In this document: positions 36,025 to 45,333 of the stretch, piece by piece
Layout of the letters: every line of letters begins with the position of its first letter
Numbering within the stretch: the first letter of the stretch is position 1
Assembly (NCBI RefSeq): GCF_028882275.1
Contig: NZ_JARBUT010000001.1
Location: 868,001-932,000, forward strand
Direction of reading: 5' to 3'
Length of the DNA: 64,000 nucleotides
DNA from: Nocardiopsis sp. N85
GTDB lineage: Bacteria; Actinomycetota; Actinomycetes; Streptosporangiales; Streptosporangiaceae
Notes under the pieces: model-generated
What the model was told of the DNA's origin: nothing
The model's input: only the letters and a program-made list of their open reading frames with translations
The model's database searches: none
Position numbers and translations under genes: made by a program

Positions 36025-37500
36025 ATGGCGTACTTTGGTGCTGAAGAAATACCGTCTTTGACAGGTGACCTAGATCTCGTCACCTTTGGCCAGCGGCTCC
36101 GTCATCTGCGTCGAGCGCGCGGCATGACCCTGTCTGACCTGGGAGAACGTGTGGGAAGGGCGCCTTCCCAGCTCTCCCTGCTGGAGAACGGCAAACGTGA
36201 ACCCAAGCTTTCCCTCCTCACGTCCCTTGCCTCCTGCCTCGGCGTCTCCGTCGAGGAACTTCTCTCCAAGCAGCCCCCCAACCGGCGCGCTCAGCTGGAG
36301 ATCTCCGTGGAGGAGGCCCAGCGCGACCCCGTCTACCAGACCCTCAACCTCCCGCACCTGAGGGTCGGCAAGCGGGTCCCCAACGACGTCCTCGAACACA
36401 TCGTCGGCCTCTACGACGAACTCAAGCGCCGCAGCGCCAAGCCCACCGCTACCCCGGAGGAGGCCCGGCGGGCCAACGCGGACCTGCGCCGACAGATGCG
36501 CGAACGCGGCAACTACTTCGAGCACATAGAGAAGTCCGCCGCCGAGACCCTGGGCGCCGTCAACTACACCGCCGGCGCGCTCTCCCAGGGGCAGATCCTC
36601 GCGATCGCCACCCACCACGGGTTCAGCCTCCGGTACGTGCAGGACCTGCCCCGCTCGGTGCGCTCCCTCACCGACCACGTCAACCGGCGCATCTACCTCA
36701 AGCGCGAGACCACCCTGGGCATGCACAGCCCGCGCACGATCCTCCTCCAGACCCTGGGCCACGTCGTGCTCGGCCACCGCACGCCCAAGGACTTCGGCGA
36801 CTTCCTGCGCCAGCGGGTGGAGGCCAACTACTTCGCGGCGGCCGTGCTCATCCCCGAGTCCACCGCCGTCACCTACCTCCAGGAGGCCAAGCAGGCCCGC
36901 GACCTGTCGGTGGAGGACCTGCGCGACGTCTACTCGGTGTCCTACGAGATGGCCGCGCACCGGTTCACCAACCTGGCCTACCGTCACCTGGACCTGGTCT
37001 GCCACTTCATCCGCAACGACGAGACCGGCATCATCTACAAGGCCTACGAGAACGACGGGCTGGTCTTCCCCACGGACGAGACCGGCGCCATCGAGGGCCA
37101 GCGCATGTGCCGCCAGTGGTCGGGCCGCCAGGTGTTCGCCTCACCCGACCGGTACTCGATCTACTACCAGTACACCGACAAGCCCAACGGCACCCACTGG
37201 TGCGTGGCGCACGTCGACCCCAGCCGGGAGCGCAACTTCGCCATCACCCTCGGCGTGCCCTACAAGGAGTCGCGCTGGTTCCGCGGTCGCGAGACCACCA
37301 ACCGCACCAAGTCCAACTGCCCGAGCGGGGAGTGCTGCGTGCGTCCGCCCGCCGACCTGGCCGCGCGCTGGGAGGGCAACGTGTGGCCGTCGGCGCGGGC
37401 GCACTCGCACGTGCTGTCGGCGCTGCCGTCGGGGACCTTCCCCGGTGTGGACGAGCACGACGTGTACACGTTCCTGGAGAAGTACGCCCTCGACGACTGA
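36025..37500 (+). CDS. ramB: RamB-like short-chain fatty acid regulator (XRE plus ImmA/IrrE-like)
   Basis: A 491-residue protein. The N-terminal XRE helix-turn-helix is TFGQRLRHLRRARGMTLSDL with PSQLSLLENGKREP. The middle carries an IrrE-type region (ILLQTLGHVVLGHRTP) and a long C-terminal DUF2083-like domain rich in Cys and Trp (KSNCPSGECCVRPP). This architecture is that of RamB, which represses aceA and aceB in corynebacteria and mycobacteria. The divergent aceA supports the call. The start at 36025 is chosen by the family N-terminus MAYFGAEE; TACGAT at 36013-36018 suggests a leaderless mRNA. Confidence 0.93.
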   Translation: MAYFGAEEIPSLTGDLDLVTFGQRLRHLRRARGMTLSDLGERVGRAPSQLSLLENGKREPKLSLLTSLASCLGVSVEELLSKQPPNRRAQLEISVEEAQRDPVYQTLNLPHLRVGKRVPNDVLEHIVGLYDELKRRSAKPTATPEEARRANADLRRQMRERGNYFEHIEKSAAETLGAVNYTAGALSQGQILAIATHHGFSLRYVQDLPRSVRSLTDHVNRRIYLKRETTLGMHSPRTILLQTLGHVVLGHRTPKDFGDFLRQRVEANYFAAAVLIPESTAVTYLQEAKQARDLSVEDLRDVYSVSYEMAAHRFTNLAYRHLDLVCHFIRNDETGIIYKAYENDGLVFPTDETGAIEGQRMCRQWSGRQVFASPDRYSIYYQYTDKPNGTHWCVAHVDPSRERNFAITLGVPYKESRWFRGRETTNRTKSNCPSGECCVRPPADLAARWEGNVWPSARAHSHVLSALPSGTFPGVDEHDVYTFLEKYALDD

Positions 37501-37703
37501 GCCGGTCCGGCGGGAAGAGGGGGGTGCGGTGCGAGCCGCGACCCCCCTCTCGCGTGGGCGGACCTCCCGGCCGACGCGCCCCGGTGCGCGTGGGGGCGCG
37601 GCGCCCTCCCGCGTGGGTGGACCTCCCGGCCCGGTGCCCCGCGGCCCGGGGCCACGTCGGCGGCGGGACGACGTCCGCGCGTCGTCCCGGTCGCGGGCGG
37701 AAC

Positions 37704-38261
37704 TCATCGGTCCTCGGGGATCAGGGCCATGGGACGGGCGGAGTGGTGGATCCACCGACCCTTGGCGCGGTACACGCGGGCACCGGACCAGCCCTCGCCG
37801 GGGCGGCGGCCCAGCCGCAGGGAGGTCCACGACCAGCGCCAGCGGAGGAACTCCCCGGTGTGGACGTTGATGCGCTCGCCGTGGTGCAGGTTGGGGCGGA
37901 AGGTCACCCAGGTGATCTCCACCCACAGGTCGCGGGGGTCGGGGTGGGGGAGGGTCGCGGAGAGGTGGAGGGGATCGGATTCGGGGGAGAACCGGTTCTT
38001 GTGGACGCGGGGTCGGCGACCCGCGACGGATTCGCCGAGAAGCGTGCACACGACGCTGTAGACGGTGGCGCGACCTTCGGAGAGGACGTGGACGTCGGCC
38101 CGTCCGGGACGCGGTGCGTCGGTGGCGGTCGCCGAGGCGGGCGGGGTGATGTGCCGACGGACCCGCCACGCGTGCTGTGGGGCCTTGAGCCATTCCAGAC
38201 GCCACAGGATGATCCCGGTCATGCCCGCCACCAGGGAGAAGAGGAAGGTCAGAATCTCCAC
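37704..38261 (-). CDS. Hypothetical protein with one N-terminal membrane helix
   Basis: A 185-residue protein. GTG at 38261 begins VEILTFLFSLVAGMTGIILW, a membrane anchor, followed by a basic segment and a polar domain with aromatic, Arg-rich stretches (DLWVEITWVTFRPN, LRWRWSWTSLRLGRRPGEGW). I do not recognise the family. It lies between ramB and the acyl-CoA dehydrogenase, on the opposite strand. Immediately downstream, between ramB and this gene, the phrase GCGTGGG-GGACCTCCCGGCC occurs twice about 60 bases apart. Confidence 0.65.
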   Translation of the reverse strand: MEILTFLFSLVAGMTGIILWRLEWLKAPQHAWRVRRHITPPASATATDAPRPGRADVHVLSEGRATVYSVVCTLLGESVAGRRPRVHKNRFSPESDPLHLSATLPHPDPRDLWVEITWVTFRPNLHHGERINVHTGEFLRWRWSWTSLRLGRRPGEGWSGARVYRAKGRWIHHSARPMALIPEDR

Positions 38262-38439
38262 ACGGTCACGGTAGCCCGGCGGTCGCCGTCGGCCCGCCCG
38301 GACACACGGGAGCACGCGACCGTTCGTGGACCCGTGGCGCCGCGCCCCGGGGGCCGCGCCCCGTGGCGGCGCCGCCTCGATGCCCCGCAGGGCCGGTGTC
38401 CTGTTCTCCACGGGGCCCGATTGTGTCCGCCCTCCCTCG

Positions 38440-38458
38440 GTGTTACCGTTGGTAACAC
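38440..38458. promoter_or_regulatory. Perfect palindrome upstream of acyl-CoA dehydrogenase
   Basis: GTGTTACC (38440-38447) and GGTAACAC (38451-38458) are exact inverted repeats around GTT, 52 bases before the start codon. The form is that of a TetR- or FadR-type operator. No regulator gene is adjacent, so it is probably bound by a regulator encoded elsewhere. Confidence 0.6.
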
Positions 38459-38509
38459 GAGTTGATCTCCCCCCTCCTCCCCCGGAGGGTCCGACAAAGG
38501 ATGTAGCGC

Positions 38510-39739
38510 ATGAGTGAGGCCACCGCGCCCGCCTTCAGCCTGGAACCGAGCGAGGACGTTCGCGAGGTCCGGGACTGGACCCACGGGTTCGCCGCCGACG
38601 TCATCCGCCCCGCCGCCGCAGAGTGGGACGAGCGGGAGGAGACCCCCTGGCCGATCATCCAGGAGGCCGCCAAGATCGGCCTGTACTCCCTCGACTTCTT
38701 CGCCAACCAGTGGCTGGAGCCCAGCGGCCTGGGCATCCCCGTCGCCTTCGAGGAGCTCTACTGGGGTGACCCCGGCATCGCCCTGGCCATCACCGGCACC
38801 GGGCTGGCCGCCGTCTCCGTCGCCGCCAACGGCACCCAGGAACAGCTCTTCGAGTGGACGCCGCAGATGTTCGGCACCGCGGACGACGTCAAGCTCGCCG
38901 CGTTCTGCTCCTCCGAGCCCGACGCCGGCAGCGACGTCTCCGCCATCAGGACCCGCGCCGTCCACGACCAGGCCAAGGACGAGTGGGTCCTCAACGGCAC
39001 CAAGACCTGGGCCACCAACGGCGGCATCGCCGACATCCACGTCGTCGTCGCCTCCGTCGACCCCGAGCTGGGCTCGCGCGGCCAGGCCACCTTCATCGTC
39101 CCCCCGAACACCCCCGGTCTGAGCCAGGGCCAGAAGTTCGCCAAGCACGGCATCCGCGCCTCCCACACCGCCGAGGTCGTCCTCGACGACGTGCGCGTCC
39201 CCGGTTCCTGCCTCCTCGGCGGCAAGGAGAGGCTCGACGAACGCATCGCCCGCGCCAGGGAAGGGCAGCGCTCCAAGGGCCAGGCCGCCATGAAGACCTT
39301 CGAGGCCTCCCGCCCCACCGTCGGCGCCATGGCCGTCGGCTGCGCCCGCGCCGCCTACGAGTACGCCCTGGAGTACTCCACCCAGCGCGAGCAGTTCGGC
39401 AGGCCCATCGGCGACAACCAGGGCGTCGCCTTCCTCCTCGCCGAGATGGCCACCCGCATCGACGCCGCCCGCCTGCTGGTGTGGCGCGCCGCCTGGATGG
39501 CCCGCAACGGCAAGGACTTCGACAGCGCGCAGGGCTCCATGAGCAAGCTCTACGCCAGCGAGACCGCCACCTTCGTCACCCAGAACGCCGTGCGCATCCT
39601 CGGCGGGAACGGCTACACGCGGGAGTACCCCGTGGAGCGCTGGCACCGCGACGCCACCATCTTCACCATCTTCGAGGGCGCCAGCGAGATCCAGAAGCTC
39701 ATCATCGGCCGCACCATCACCGGCCTGCCGATCCGCTGA
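38510..39739 (+). CDS. Acyl-CoA dehydrogenase
   Basis: A 409-residue FAD enzyme for the first step of beta-oxidation or branched-chain acyl breakdown. Motifs: [18 protein letters not shown], the FAD/substrate region; [19 protein letters not shown]; the C-terminal [20 protein letters not shown]; and [18 protein letters not shown] with the catalytic Glu near IFEGASEIQ. Chain-length preference cannot be read. AAAGGA precedes the ATG by about 9 bases. It is a single gene followed by a strong hairpin pair. Confidence 0.95.
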   Translation: MSEATAPAFSLEPSEDVREVRDWTHGFAADVIRPAAAEWDEREETPWPIIQEAAKIGLYSLDFFANQWLEPSGLGIPVAFEELYWGDPGIALAITGTGLAAVSVAANGTQEQLFEWTPQMFGTADDVKLAAFCSSEPDAGSDVSAIRTRAVHDQAKDEWVLNGTKTWATNGGIADIHVVVASVDPELGSRGQATFIVPPNTPGLSQGQKFAKHGIRASHTAEVVLDDVRVPGSCLLGGKERLDERIARAREGQRSKGQAAMKTFEASRPTVGAMAVGCARAAYEYALEYSTQREQFGRPIGDNQGVAFLLAEMATRIDAARLLVWRAAWMARNGKDFDSAQGSMSKLYASETATFVTQNAVRILGGNGYTREYPVERWHRDATIFTIFEGASEIQKLIIGRTITGLPIR

Positions 39740-39859
39740 CGCCACCGCGGGCCGGACGGGCCCGCGGCGGAGTCGGCCCCCGGCCCCGGGCCGGAACCCC
39801 GGGGCGGGTGGAGGAATCCGCCCGCCCCACCCCGGACCGGCCCGGCGGGGCGCTCCGAC

Positions 39860-39961
39860 GGTGGCGGGTGTCGGTGACGACACCCGCCACCGGCCCCGAC
39901 CGGGTCCTACGCCACGGGGCGGGTGCGGCGGGTTTCCCCGTCGCCGCACCCGCCCCGTGGC
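39860..39961 (+). terminator. Two strong hairpins after the acyl-CoA dehydrogenase gene
   Basis: The first hairpin has 14-bp arms (39860-39873 with 39878-39891). The second has 20-bp perfect arms (39911-39930 with 39942-39961). Together they form a double terminator between this gene and the next, whose start follows at 40012. Confidence 0.65.
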
Positions 39962-40011
39962 GTGCCCCTCCCACTTCGTTTCCACGGCCCGGATGTGCCA
40001 GGATTCCGGGT

Positions 40012-41478
40012 ATGCCCGGCACCCCGCCCCCCGCCGATCCGCGCTCTTCGTCCCTCCTCGCCGTTCTGGGCGCCCTCCTGGACCGCTCCCTCGTCCAGAT
40101 CGAGGACGCCACGGCCGACGCCCGCCTCCTCGACCGGGAGACGGCCCGCACCGCCGCCGACGTCTGGGCCGACAACACGCACCCCCTGTTCCTCTCCGCG
40201 CTGGCCCGCGGCCGGCGACGGCGCGAGGCCCGTGCCCGCGACGCCCTGCTGTGGATGGCCGACCGGGGTCCCCGCGGACGGGCCTGGACGGTGGAGCGCG
40301 CCGCCGAGGCCGGCCACGACATCGACGGACTGCTGCCGCCCGCCCCCGAACCCGTTCCCCACCGGGACCACGCCGGGAACCTCAGACCCGTGGTCGTCCC
40401 GGTCACCGAGGAGGTCGCCGCCGACCTGGCCGCCGACTACGACCTGGACACGGCCACGATCCGGGCCCTGGCGGTGGAGCGCCGAGGCACCGGGCTGGCC
40501 GCGCAGGTGACCATCGCGGCCGAGCGCCTCCACCGGGTCGCCGACCCGACCGGACCGGCCGAACTGGACGTACGCCTGCCCGAGGTCGACGAGGTCCGCT
40601 TCGATACCCGCGACGCCCCGGGGGTCCGCCTCACCTGCGGTCCCACCGGGGTCACGGTGGCCTTCGGCGACGGGCTCCTGCGCGGGGAGAACGCCACCCT
40701 GTGGAACCGCGACGACCACTGGCACCTCTCCGCCCGGGGCCGCCGCGCCGAGCGGGACGTCCCTCCCACCCTCCGCCGACGATGGGATCGCGGCCACGGG
40801 GCCGCCCCCCTCGAAGGCGTCGTCGACGGGCCCGCCGCCAGGACCGTCTCCCATCTGCTGACCTGGATCATGACGAGGATCCGCTCGACCTGCCGGCGGC
40901 CCGAGGGGGACCGGGTGCCGGTCCCCGCCCTCTGCCGTGCCCTGGCCGGCGCGGGTACGGCGATCGTGGCCGCCGGCGGACACCTGTCCCGGCGGCGCCG
41001 CGAACGGGCCTTTCGCGAACTGGCCCTGGAGTGGGTCCGCCGCGGCGGACCCGAGACGGCCCACTGGTTCGCCGCGGCCTTGGACCGGGTGTCCCGCCGT
41101 TCCGGGACGGAGGAACTGGCCGAGGCCCGTCGGCTCGCCGGCGAACTGGCCGCGCGGGCCGCGCCCCGGGCGGAGGAGACCACCGACACGCCCTCCTCGG
41201 CCGTGCTGCGCATGGTCTCCTACACCGCCTCCCACCAGGGGGCCGAAACCTCTCGGTCCGCCGAGGTGACCCTCCACCTGGCGGTCCCGGCCGATGCCGC
41301 CGACCCCGGGGCGCCCTGGATGCTGCGCGTCCTCACCGGCGGCGGCCCCGGCCGTGTGCGGGTGCTCACCCGGGCGTTCCGGGGGACGCTGCGCCCCCGG
41401 ACCATCGACGACGACGGAGGCGTGTCGACCCTCCTGGCCGGTGACGGGGCCCTGGAGGCGCGCGCCCGCTGGTCCTGA
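40012..41478 (+). CDS. Hypothetical protein, 488 residues
   Basis: A soluble-looking protein with N-terminal MPGTPPPADPRSSSLLAVLG and helices rich in Ala, Arg and Leu (LSALARGRRRREARARDALL, RALAGAGTAIVAAGGHLSRR). The centre contains beta-like segments (VRLTCGPTGVTVAFGDGLLR). No catalytic or membrane motif is recognised, and I cannot name the family. It has a style similar to the HEAT-like giants at 16.8-24 kb but no obvious sequence match. It stands alone between a terminator and a convergent TetR gene. Confidence 0.7.
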   Translation: MPGTPPPADPRSSSLLAVLGALLDRSLVQIEDATADARLLDRETARTAADVWADNTHPLFLSALARGRRRREARARDALLWMADRGPRGRAWTVERAAEAGHDIDGLLPPAPEPVPHRDHAGNLRPVVVPVTEEVAADLAADYDLDTATIRALAVERRGTGLAAQVTIAAERLHRVADPTGPAELDVRLPEVDEVRFDTRDAPGVRLTCGPTGVTVAFGDGLLRGENATLWNRDDHWHLSARGRRAERDVPPTLRRRWDRGHGAAPLEGVVDGPAARTVSHLLTWIMTRIRSTCRRPEGDRVPVPALCRALAGAGTAIVAAGGHLSRRRRERAFRELALEWVRRGGPETAHWFAAALDRVSRRSGTEELAEARRLAGELAARAAPRAEETTDTPSSAVLRMVSYTASHQGAETSRSAEVTLHLAVPADAADPGAPWMLRVLTGGGPGRVRVLTRAFRGTLRPRTIDDDGGVSTLLAGDGALEARARWS

Positions 41479-41657
41479 ACCCGTGGGGCCCGCGCCCCCC
41501 GTGAGGGCGGCTCGCGGAAGTCGGCCTGCGGCTCTTCGGGCAGGGAGCGGGCCCGTGGCCGGGATGGAACCGGATCACGGAATCGGTGCGCGGCCCCTCG
41601 GACCCCGGCCGGCCCGGGGGCGCGGACCGCCCGGCGGCGCGGCCCCGGGTGACCTCC

Positions 41658-42254
41658 TCAGGGCCTCGGCGCCAGCAGCCGGTACGCCGCGTCCGCGGCC
41701 GCGTCCTCCGCCTCGGCCGGGATCTCCCCACCGCCCGACAGATGCCGGCGGACCAGGGCCAGCGGCAGGTCCACCACCGCCATCCGCGTCCGCTCCAACG
41801 CGGGCCCGGCGGCCTCCTCCGGGGCGCGCAACGCCTCGGCGATCCCGACGAGCGCGGCCCCCGACCGCGCGTTGCCCCGTTCCATCCGCTCCCGCTCGGC
41901 CACGGGCCACCGCTCCACCTCGAAGTCGACGGGGGAGTACAGCAGTACGCGCGCCCGGTCCGGACGGGTCCGACTCCAGGCCACCACGTGACGGGCGGCC
42001 CCGGTGGCCGCCGCCAGCGGGTCCGCCACCGCCAGCACGGCCCGGAGCCCCTCCTGGAAATCGGCCAGCGCCTCCAACCGGACGGCGGCCAGCAACGCCG
42101 GCCGCCCGGGGAACCGGTGGTACAGCGAACCACTGGGCGCCCCGGCGGCCCGAGCCACCGCGACCATGGTCACCGCCGCCGGACCGCCCCGCGCGGCCAC
42201 GGTGATGGCGGTCTCCACGAGGGCGTCGGTGTCGAAGCGCGAGGGTCTTCCCAT
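41658..42254 (-). CDS. TetR-family regulator
   Basis: A 198-residue repressor. The helix-turn-helix lies within residues 10-55: DTDALVETAITVAARGGPAA, then VARAAGAPSGSLYHRFPGRP. The C-terminal ligand domain is TetR-like. It is divergent from the SRPBCC/HAD pair with a palindromic operator in the gap, so it likely represses those genes and itself. GTG at 42275 and ATG at 42254 are both possible starts; the ATG gives the usual N-terminus MGRPSRFDTD. Confidence 0.92.
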   Translation of the reverse strand: MGRPSRFDTDALVETAITVAARGGPAAVTMVAVARAAGAPSGSLYHRFPGRPALLAAVRLEALADFQEGLRAVLAVADPLAAATGAARHVVAWSRTRPDRARVLLYSPVDFEVERWPVAERERMERGNARSGAALVGIAEALRAPEEAAGPALERTRMAVVDLPLALVRRHLSGGGEIPAEAEDAAADAAYRLLAPRP

Positions 42255-42281
42255 GGGAGGGACTTTATGCTCCACTGGTTT

Positions 42282-42299
42282 TTAGAGACACCCCTCTAA
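42282..42299. promoter_or_regulatory. Operator-like palindrome between TetR and SRPBCC genes
   Basis: TTAGAG (42282-42287) and CTCTAA (42294-42299) are inverted repeats around six bases, in a short A/T-rich gap between divergent genes. It probably binds the TetR protein at 41658-42254. Confidence 0.55.
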
Positions 42300-42317
42300 T
42301 AATGGAAGGTGCATCCG

Positions 42318-42851
42318 ATGCGCGTCCACAACGTCCACCGGCGCCGCCTGACGGCGTCCCCCGCCGAGGTCGGCGCCCTCCTCGACGGCCTGGCCTCCGA
42401 CACCGACGGCCTCTGGCCCACCGACCACTGGCCCGCCATGCGCCTGGACCGTCCCCTCGGGGTCGGCGCCGCGGGCGGCCACGGCCCCGTTCGCTACACC
42501 GTCGTCGAGTACACGCCGGGGGAGCGCGTGCGCTTCCGCTTCTCGGCCCCGCGCGGCTTCGACGGTTTCCACGAACTCACCGTCGTCCCCGAACCCGACG
42601 GCGGCGCCGTGCTCGGCCACCTGCTCCGGATGCGCGCCCGCGGGCCCGCCCTGCTCACCTGGCCCCTGCTGTTCCGGCCCTTCCACGACGCCCTCCTGGA
42701 GGACGGCCTGGACCGCGCCGAACGCACCCTCACCGGCACCGTCCGCACCCCCGCCCGCTGGGGGTGGTACGTCCGGCTGCTGCGTCGCGCGGCCCTGCGC
42801 ACCTCCCGAACGCGGCATCCCCTTCCGGGCGCCGATCCGGCCCGTCCCTAG
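42318..42851 (+). CDS. SRPBCC (START-like) domain protein
   Basis: A 177-residue protein. The N-terminus MRVHNVHRRRLTASPAEVGA with the later GPVRYTVVEYTPGERVRFRF and GFDGFHELTVVPEPDGGAVL are the beta-strand pattern of the SRPBCC fold, which binds lipids or other hydrophobic ligands. It may be a polyketide cyclase or a coenzyme-Q-binding-like protein; the ligand is unknown. GGAAGG at 42304-42309 is ideally placed for the ATG at 42318. The TetR gene is divergent. Confidence 0.8.
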   Translation: MRVHNVHRRRLTASPAEVGALLDGLASDTDGLWPTDHWPAMRLDRPLGVGAAGGHGPVRYTVVEYTPGERVRFRFSAPRGFDGFHELTVVPEPDGGAVLGHLLRMRARGPALLTWPLLFRPFHDALLEDGLDRAERTLTGTVRTPARWGWYVRLLRRAALRTSRTRHPLPGADPARP

Positions 42852-42889
42852 GACGGGCCCCGGCGCGCCCCCACCCCCTCAGGAGACCC

Positions 42890-43423
42890 GTGTCCCACCG
42901 CCCCCTGCTGTTCCTGGACGTCGACGGCCCGCTCAACCCCTTCCGGGCCAAGGCCCGACGCCGCCCCGACGGGTACACCACCCACCGTCTGCGCCCGCAC
43001 GGATGGGAGGACACCCCCAGGCCCCTGCGCGTGTGGTTGCGCCCCGACCACGGCGAACGGCTGCTCGCCCTGCCCTACACCCTGGTGTGGGCCACCACCT
43101 GGGAGCACGACGCGAACACGATGATCGGGCCGGTCCTGGGCCTGCCCGAACTCCCGGTGGTGGAACTGCCGCACTGGTCCACCGCCGCCGAGGGGCTCTG
43201 CTTCAAGACCACCACCCTGGTCGAGTACGCCGACGGGCGCCCCTTCGCCTGGGTGGACGACATGATCACCGACCGGGACGTCGATCTGGTGCGCCGACGC
43301 CATCCGGGCGCGGCCCTCCTGCACCGGGTGGACCCGCGTCCGGGCCTGCTCGACGCCGACTTCCGCCGCCTGGAGGAGTGGCCGCCGGCCCGCCCGGCCG
43401 GGGCCCTCCCCGAAGACGCGTGA
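42890..43423 (+). CDS. HAD-like hydrolase
   Basis: A 177-residue protein. HAD motif 1 is LLFLDVDGPLNP near the N-terminus; TLVWATTWEHDANTMIG and GRPFAWVDDMITDRDVDLV provide the later Thr and acidic metal-binding positions. The fold is that of small HAD-superfamily phosphatases. GTG at 42890 follows AGGAG. It is 38 bases downstream of the SRPBCC gene and may be in the same operon under the TetR regulator. Confidence 0.8.
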   Translation: MSHRPLLFLDVDGPLNPFRAKARRRPDGYTTHRLRPHGWEDTPRPLRVWLRPDHGERLLALPYTLVWATTWEHDANTMIGPVLGLPELPVVELPHWSTAAEGLCFKTTTLVEYADGRPFAWVDDMITDRDVDLVRRRHPGAALLHRVDPRPGLLDADFRRLEEWPPARPAGALPEDA

Positions 43424-43705
43424 CCCCCGACCGGGCGCCGACCGCGCACCCTTCCCCGTAGGCCGCCGCACCGCGTGGCGCGGCCGTACCGGTGCCGGAC
43501 GCGCCCGGCGGCGGTGCGGCCTTCGTGCCCCGGTGCCGGTCCCCGCCCCGTCGTGCGGACCCGCGCCCTTCGCCGTACGTCCTCCGCCGCGCATCCTCCA
43601 CCGGGAACGCGCGCCGTCACGCCGGACGCGCCCGGCGACCGCTCCCGGGGCCGTCGTCCGGGGCCTTCCTGGCGTCGGGAAACGTCCCGGATCTACCCTG
43701 AACCC

Positions 43706-44485
43706 ATGCACGCCACCACGGGCAACGACGCCCCCATCACCATTCCCACCACGCACAACGGCCCTGACGGTTCCGGCAACGGCGGCTACAGCGCCGGTCT
43801 GCTCGCCGCCCGGCTCACCACCGTCGGCGGACCCGCCGTGCGGGTCACCCTGCGCACCCCGCCGCCCCTGGGTCGTCCGCTCACCGTGGAGGGGCCCGCC
43901 GACGCGCCCGCGCGGCTCATCGACCCCGAGGCCGCCGACGCCGGGGCCCGCCTCATCGCCGAGGCCGAGACCGTCGTCGTCCCCGACACCCCGGCGGTTC
44001 CCGGCGACCCCATCGACCCCGCCACCGCGAAGGACGCCGAGAGCCGCTACCCCGGCCTCACCCTCCACCCCTTCCCCCGCTGCTACAGCTGCGGTCCCGA
44101 ACGCGCCGAAGGCGACGGCCTGCGCCTGTTCGCCGGCCCGGTGCGCCCCGGCCACGGCCCCGACGGCGTCGGCGGCACCGTCGCCTGCTCCTGGACCCCG
44201 CACCCGGTCCTCGACGACGGCACCGGCGCCGTCGACCTGCCCGACGTGTGGGCCGCCCTCGACTGCCCCGGAGGCTGGTCCAGCGACGTCTCCGGCCGCC
44301 CCGCCCTCCTGGGACGCATCACGGTCCAGGCCCTGCGCGCCCCCCGCGTCGGTGGGACCCACGTCGTCGCCGGACACCTGGAGTCCATCGAGGGCCGCAA
44401 GATCCGCACCGGCAGCGCCCTGTACGACGCCGAGGGCCGCCTCCTCGCCCAGGCGTGGGCCACCTGGATCGCCCTGCCGTCCTGA
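43706..44485 (+). CDS. Thioesterase-like (hot-dog) protein, function unknown
   Basis: A 259-residue protein. The N-terminal part has ITIPTTHNGPDGSGNGGYSA. The C-terminal part includes GRITVQALRAPRVGGTHVVA and ALYDAEGRLLAQAWATWIAL, the beta-strand ending of acyl-CoA thioesterase hot-dog folds. A CYSCGP segment in the middle may bind metal. The substrate is not predictable. It is preceded by a 282-base gap without visible genes. Confidence 0.65.
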   Translation: MHATTGNDAPITIPTTHNGPDGSGNGGYSAGLLAARLTTVGGPAVRVTLRTPPPLGRPLTVEGPADAPARLIDPEAADAGARLIAEAETVVVPDTPAVPGDPIDPATAKDAESRYPGLTLHPFPRCYSCGPERAEGDGLRLFAGPVRPGHGPDGVGGTVACSWTPHPVLDDGTGAVDLPDVWAALDCPGGWSSDVSGRPALLGRITVQALRAPRVGGTHVVAGHLESIEGRKIRTGSALYDAEGRLLAQAWATWIALPS

Positions 44486-44601
44486 CATCGCGTTCCCCGC
44501 CGGAGCCCCCGGCCCCGTTCACGTCCGGCCCCGCAGCGGGCCGCCTTCCGCAACCCCTAAGGTGAAGCGTTGTGGCCTACCAAGACGTGCGGCGGTAACC
44601 G

Positions 44602-45252
44602 ATGAACGACAGCGACGACGCCTCCGGCACGGTGACCGTGTCGGAGGTCCCCACCGTCCGCCGGGGGCGCGGCGGGCGGGGCCGCGACCCCGAGCGCCGC
44701 CGCGCCATCCTCGACGCCGCCGACCGCGTCATCCAACGCGACGGCCCCGACGCCTCCATGCTCGCCATCGCCGCCGAGGCCGGGATCAGCAAACCCATCC
44801 TCTACCGGCACTTCGGCGACAAGGGCGGCCTCTACCGGGCACTGGCCGGCCGCCACGTGGACCCCCTCATCGAGCGCATCCGCGCCGAACTGCACCAGCA
44901 CACCGAGTTCGAGGTGCGCGCCCGGACCACCGTCGGCGCCTATCTGTCGATGATCTCGCAGAACCTCAACCTCTACCGTTTCCTCATGGACCGGGCCACC
45001 TCCGAGGACCAGCGCACCCGCAGCGACCTGGGCATGATGGTCCGGCGCCTGGGCGAGGAACTCGCCGAGCTCATGCTCGTCGAAGGACGCGTCACCGGCC
45101 GTCTGCGCGCCCAGATCACCGCGCACGCCGTCGTCGGCATGGTCCAGGCGGCGGGGGAGTGGTGGCTGGAGCACCCCGAGGTGGGCGAAGAGGAGATCAT
45201 CGACAACCTCACCGCCTCCGTGGTCGGGGCGGTCCAGGGCAACCACGACTGA
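44602..45252 (+). CDS. TetR/AcrR-family regulator
   Basis: A 216-residue repressor. The helix-turn-helix is RRRAILDAADRVIQRDGPDA with AEAGISKPILYRHFGDKGGL. The C-terminal domain is helical with a VGMVQAAGEWWLEHPEVGEE stretch, a feature shared with Mycobacterium fatty-acid-linked TetR proteins. The target is unknown; neighbouring genes are not obviously a regulon. Confidence 0.93.
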   Translation: MNDSDDASGTVTVSEVPTVRRGRGGRGRDPERRRAILDAADRVIQRDGPDASMLAIAAEAGISKPILYRHFGDKGGLYRALAGRHVDPLIERIRAELHQHTEFEVRARTTVGAYLSMISQNLNLYRFLMDRATSEDQRTRSDLGMMVRRLGEELAELMLVEGRVTGRLRAQITAHAVVGMVQAAGEWWLEHPEVGEEEIIDNLTASVVGAVQGNHD

Positions 45253-45295
45253 CGGGACACCCCTCTTCCCCTCTTCCCCTCTTCCCCCTGTTCCC

Positions 45296-45326
45296 TTGAC
45301 CTGGAGCGCACTCCAGGTCCCATGCT
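45296..45326 (+). promoter_or_regulatory. MerR-type promoter with 19-bp spacer
   Basis: TTGACC (45296-45301) and CATGCT (45321-45326) are separated by exactly 19 bases. Inside lies the perfect inverted repeat ACCTGGAG (45299-45306) and CTCCAGGT (45311-45318). This spacing, longer than normal, is the hallmark of MerR-activated promoters. Just before it, CTCTTCCCC is repeated three times (45262-45288). Confidence 0.85.
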
Positions 45327-45333
45327 TGAGCAC

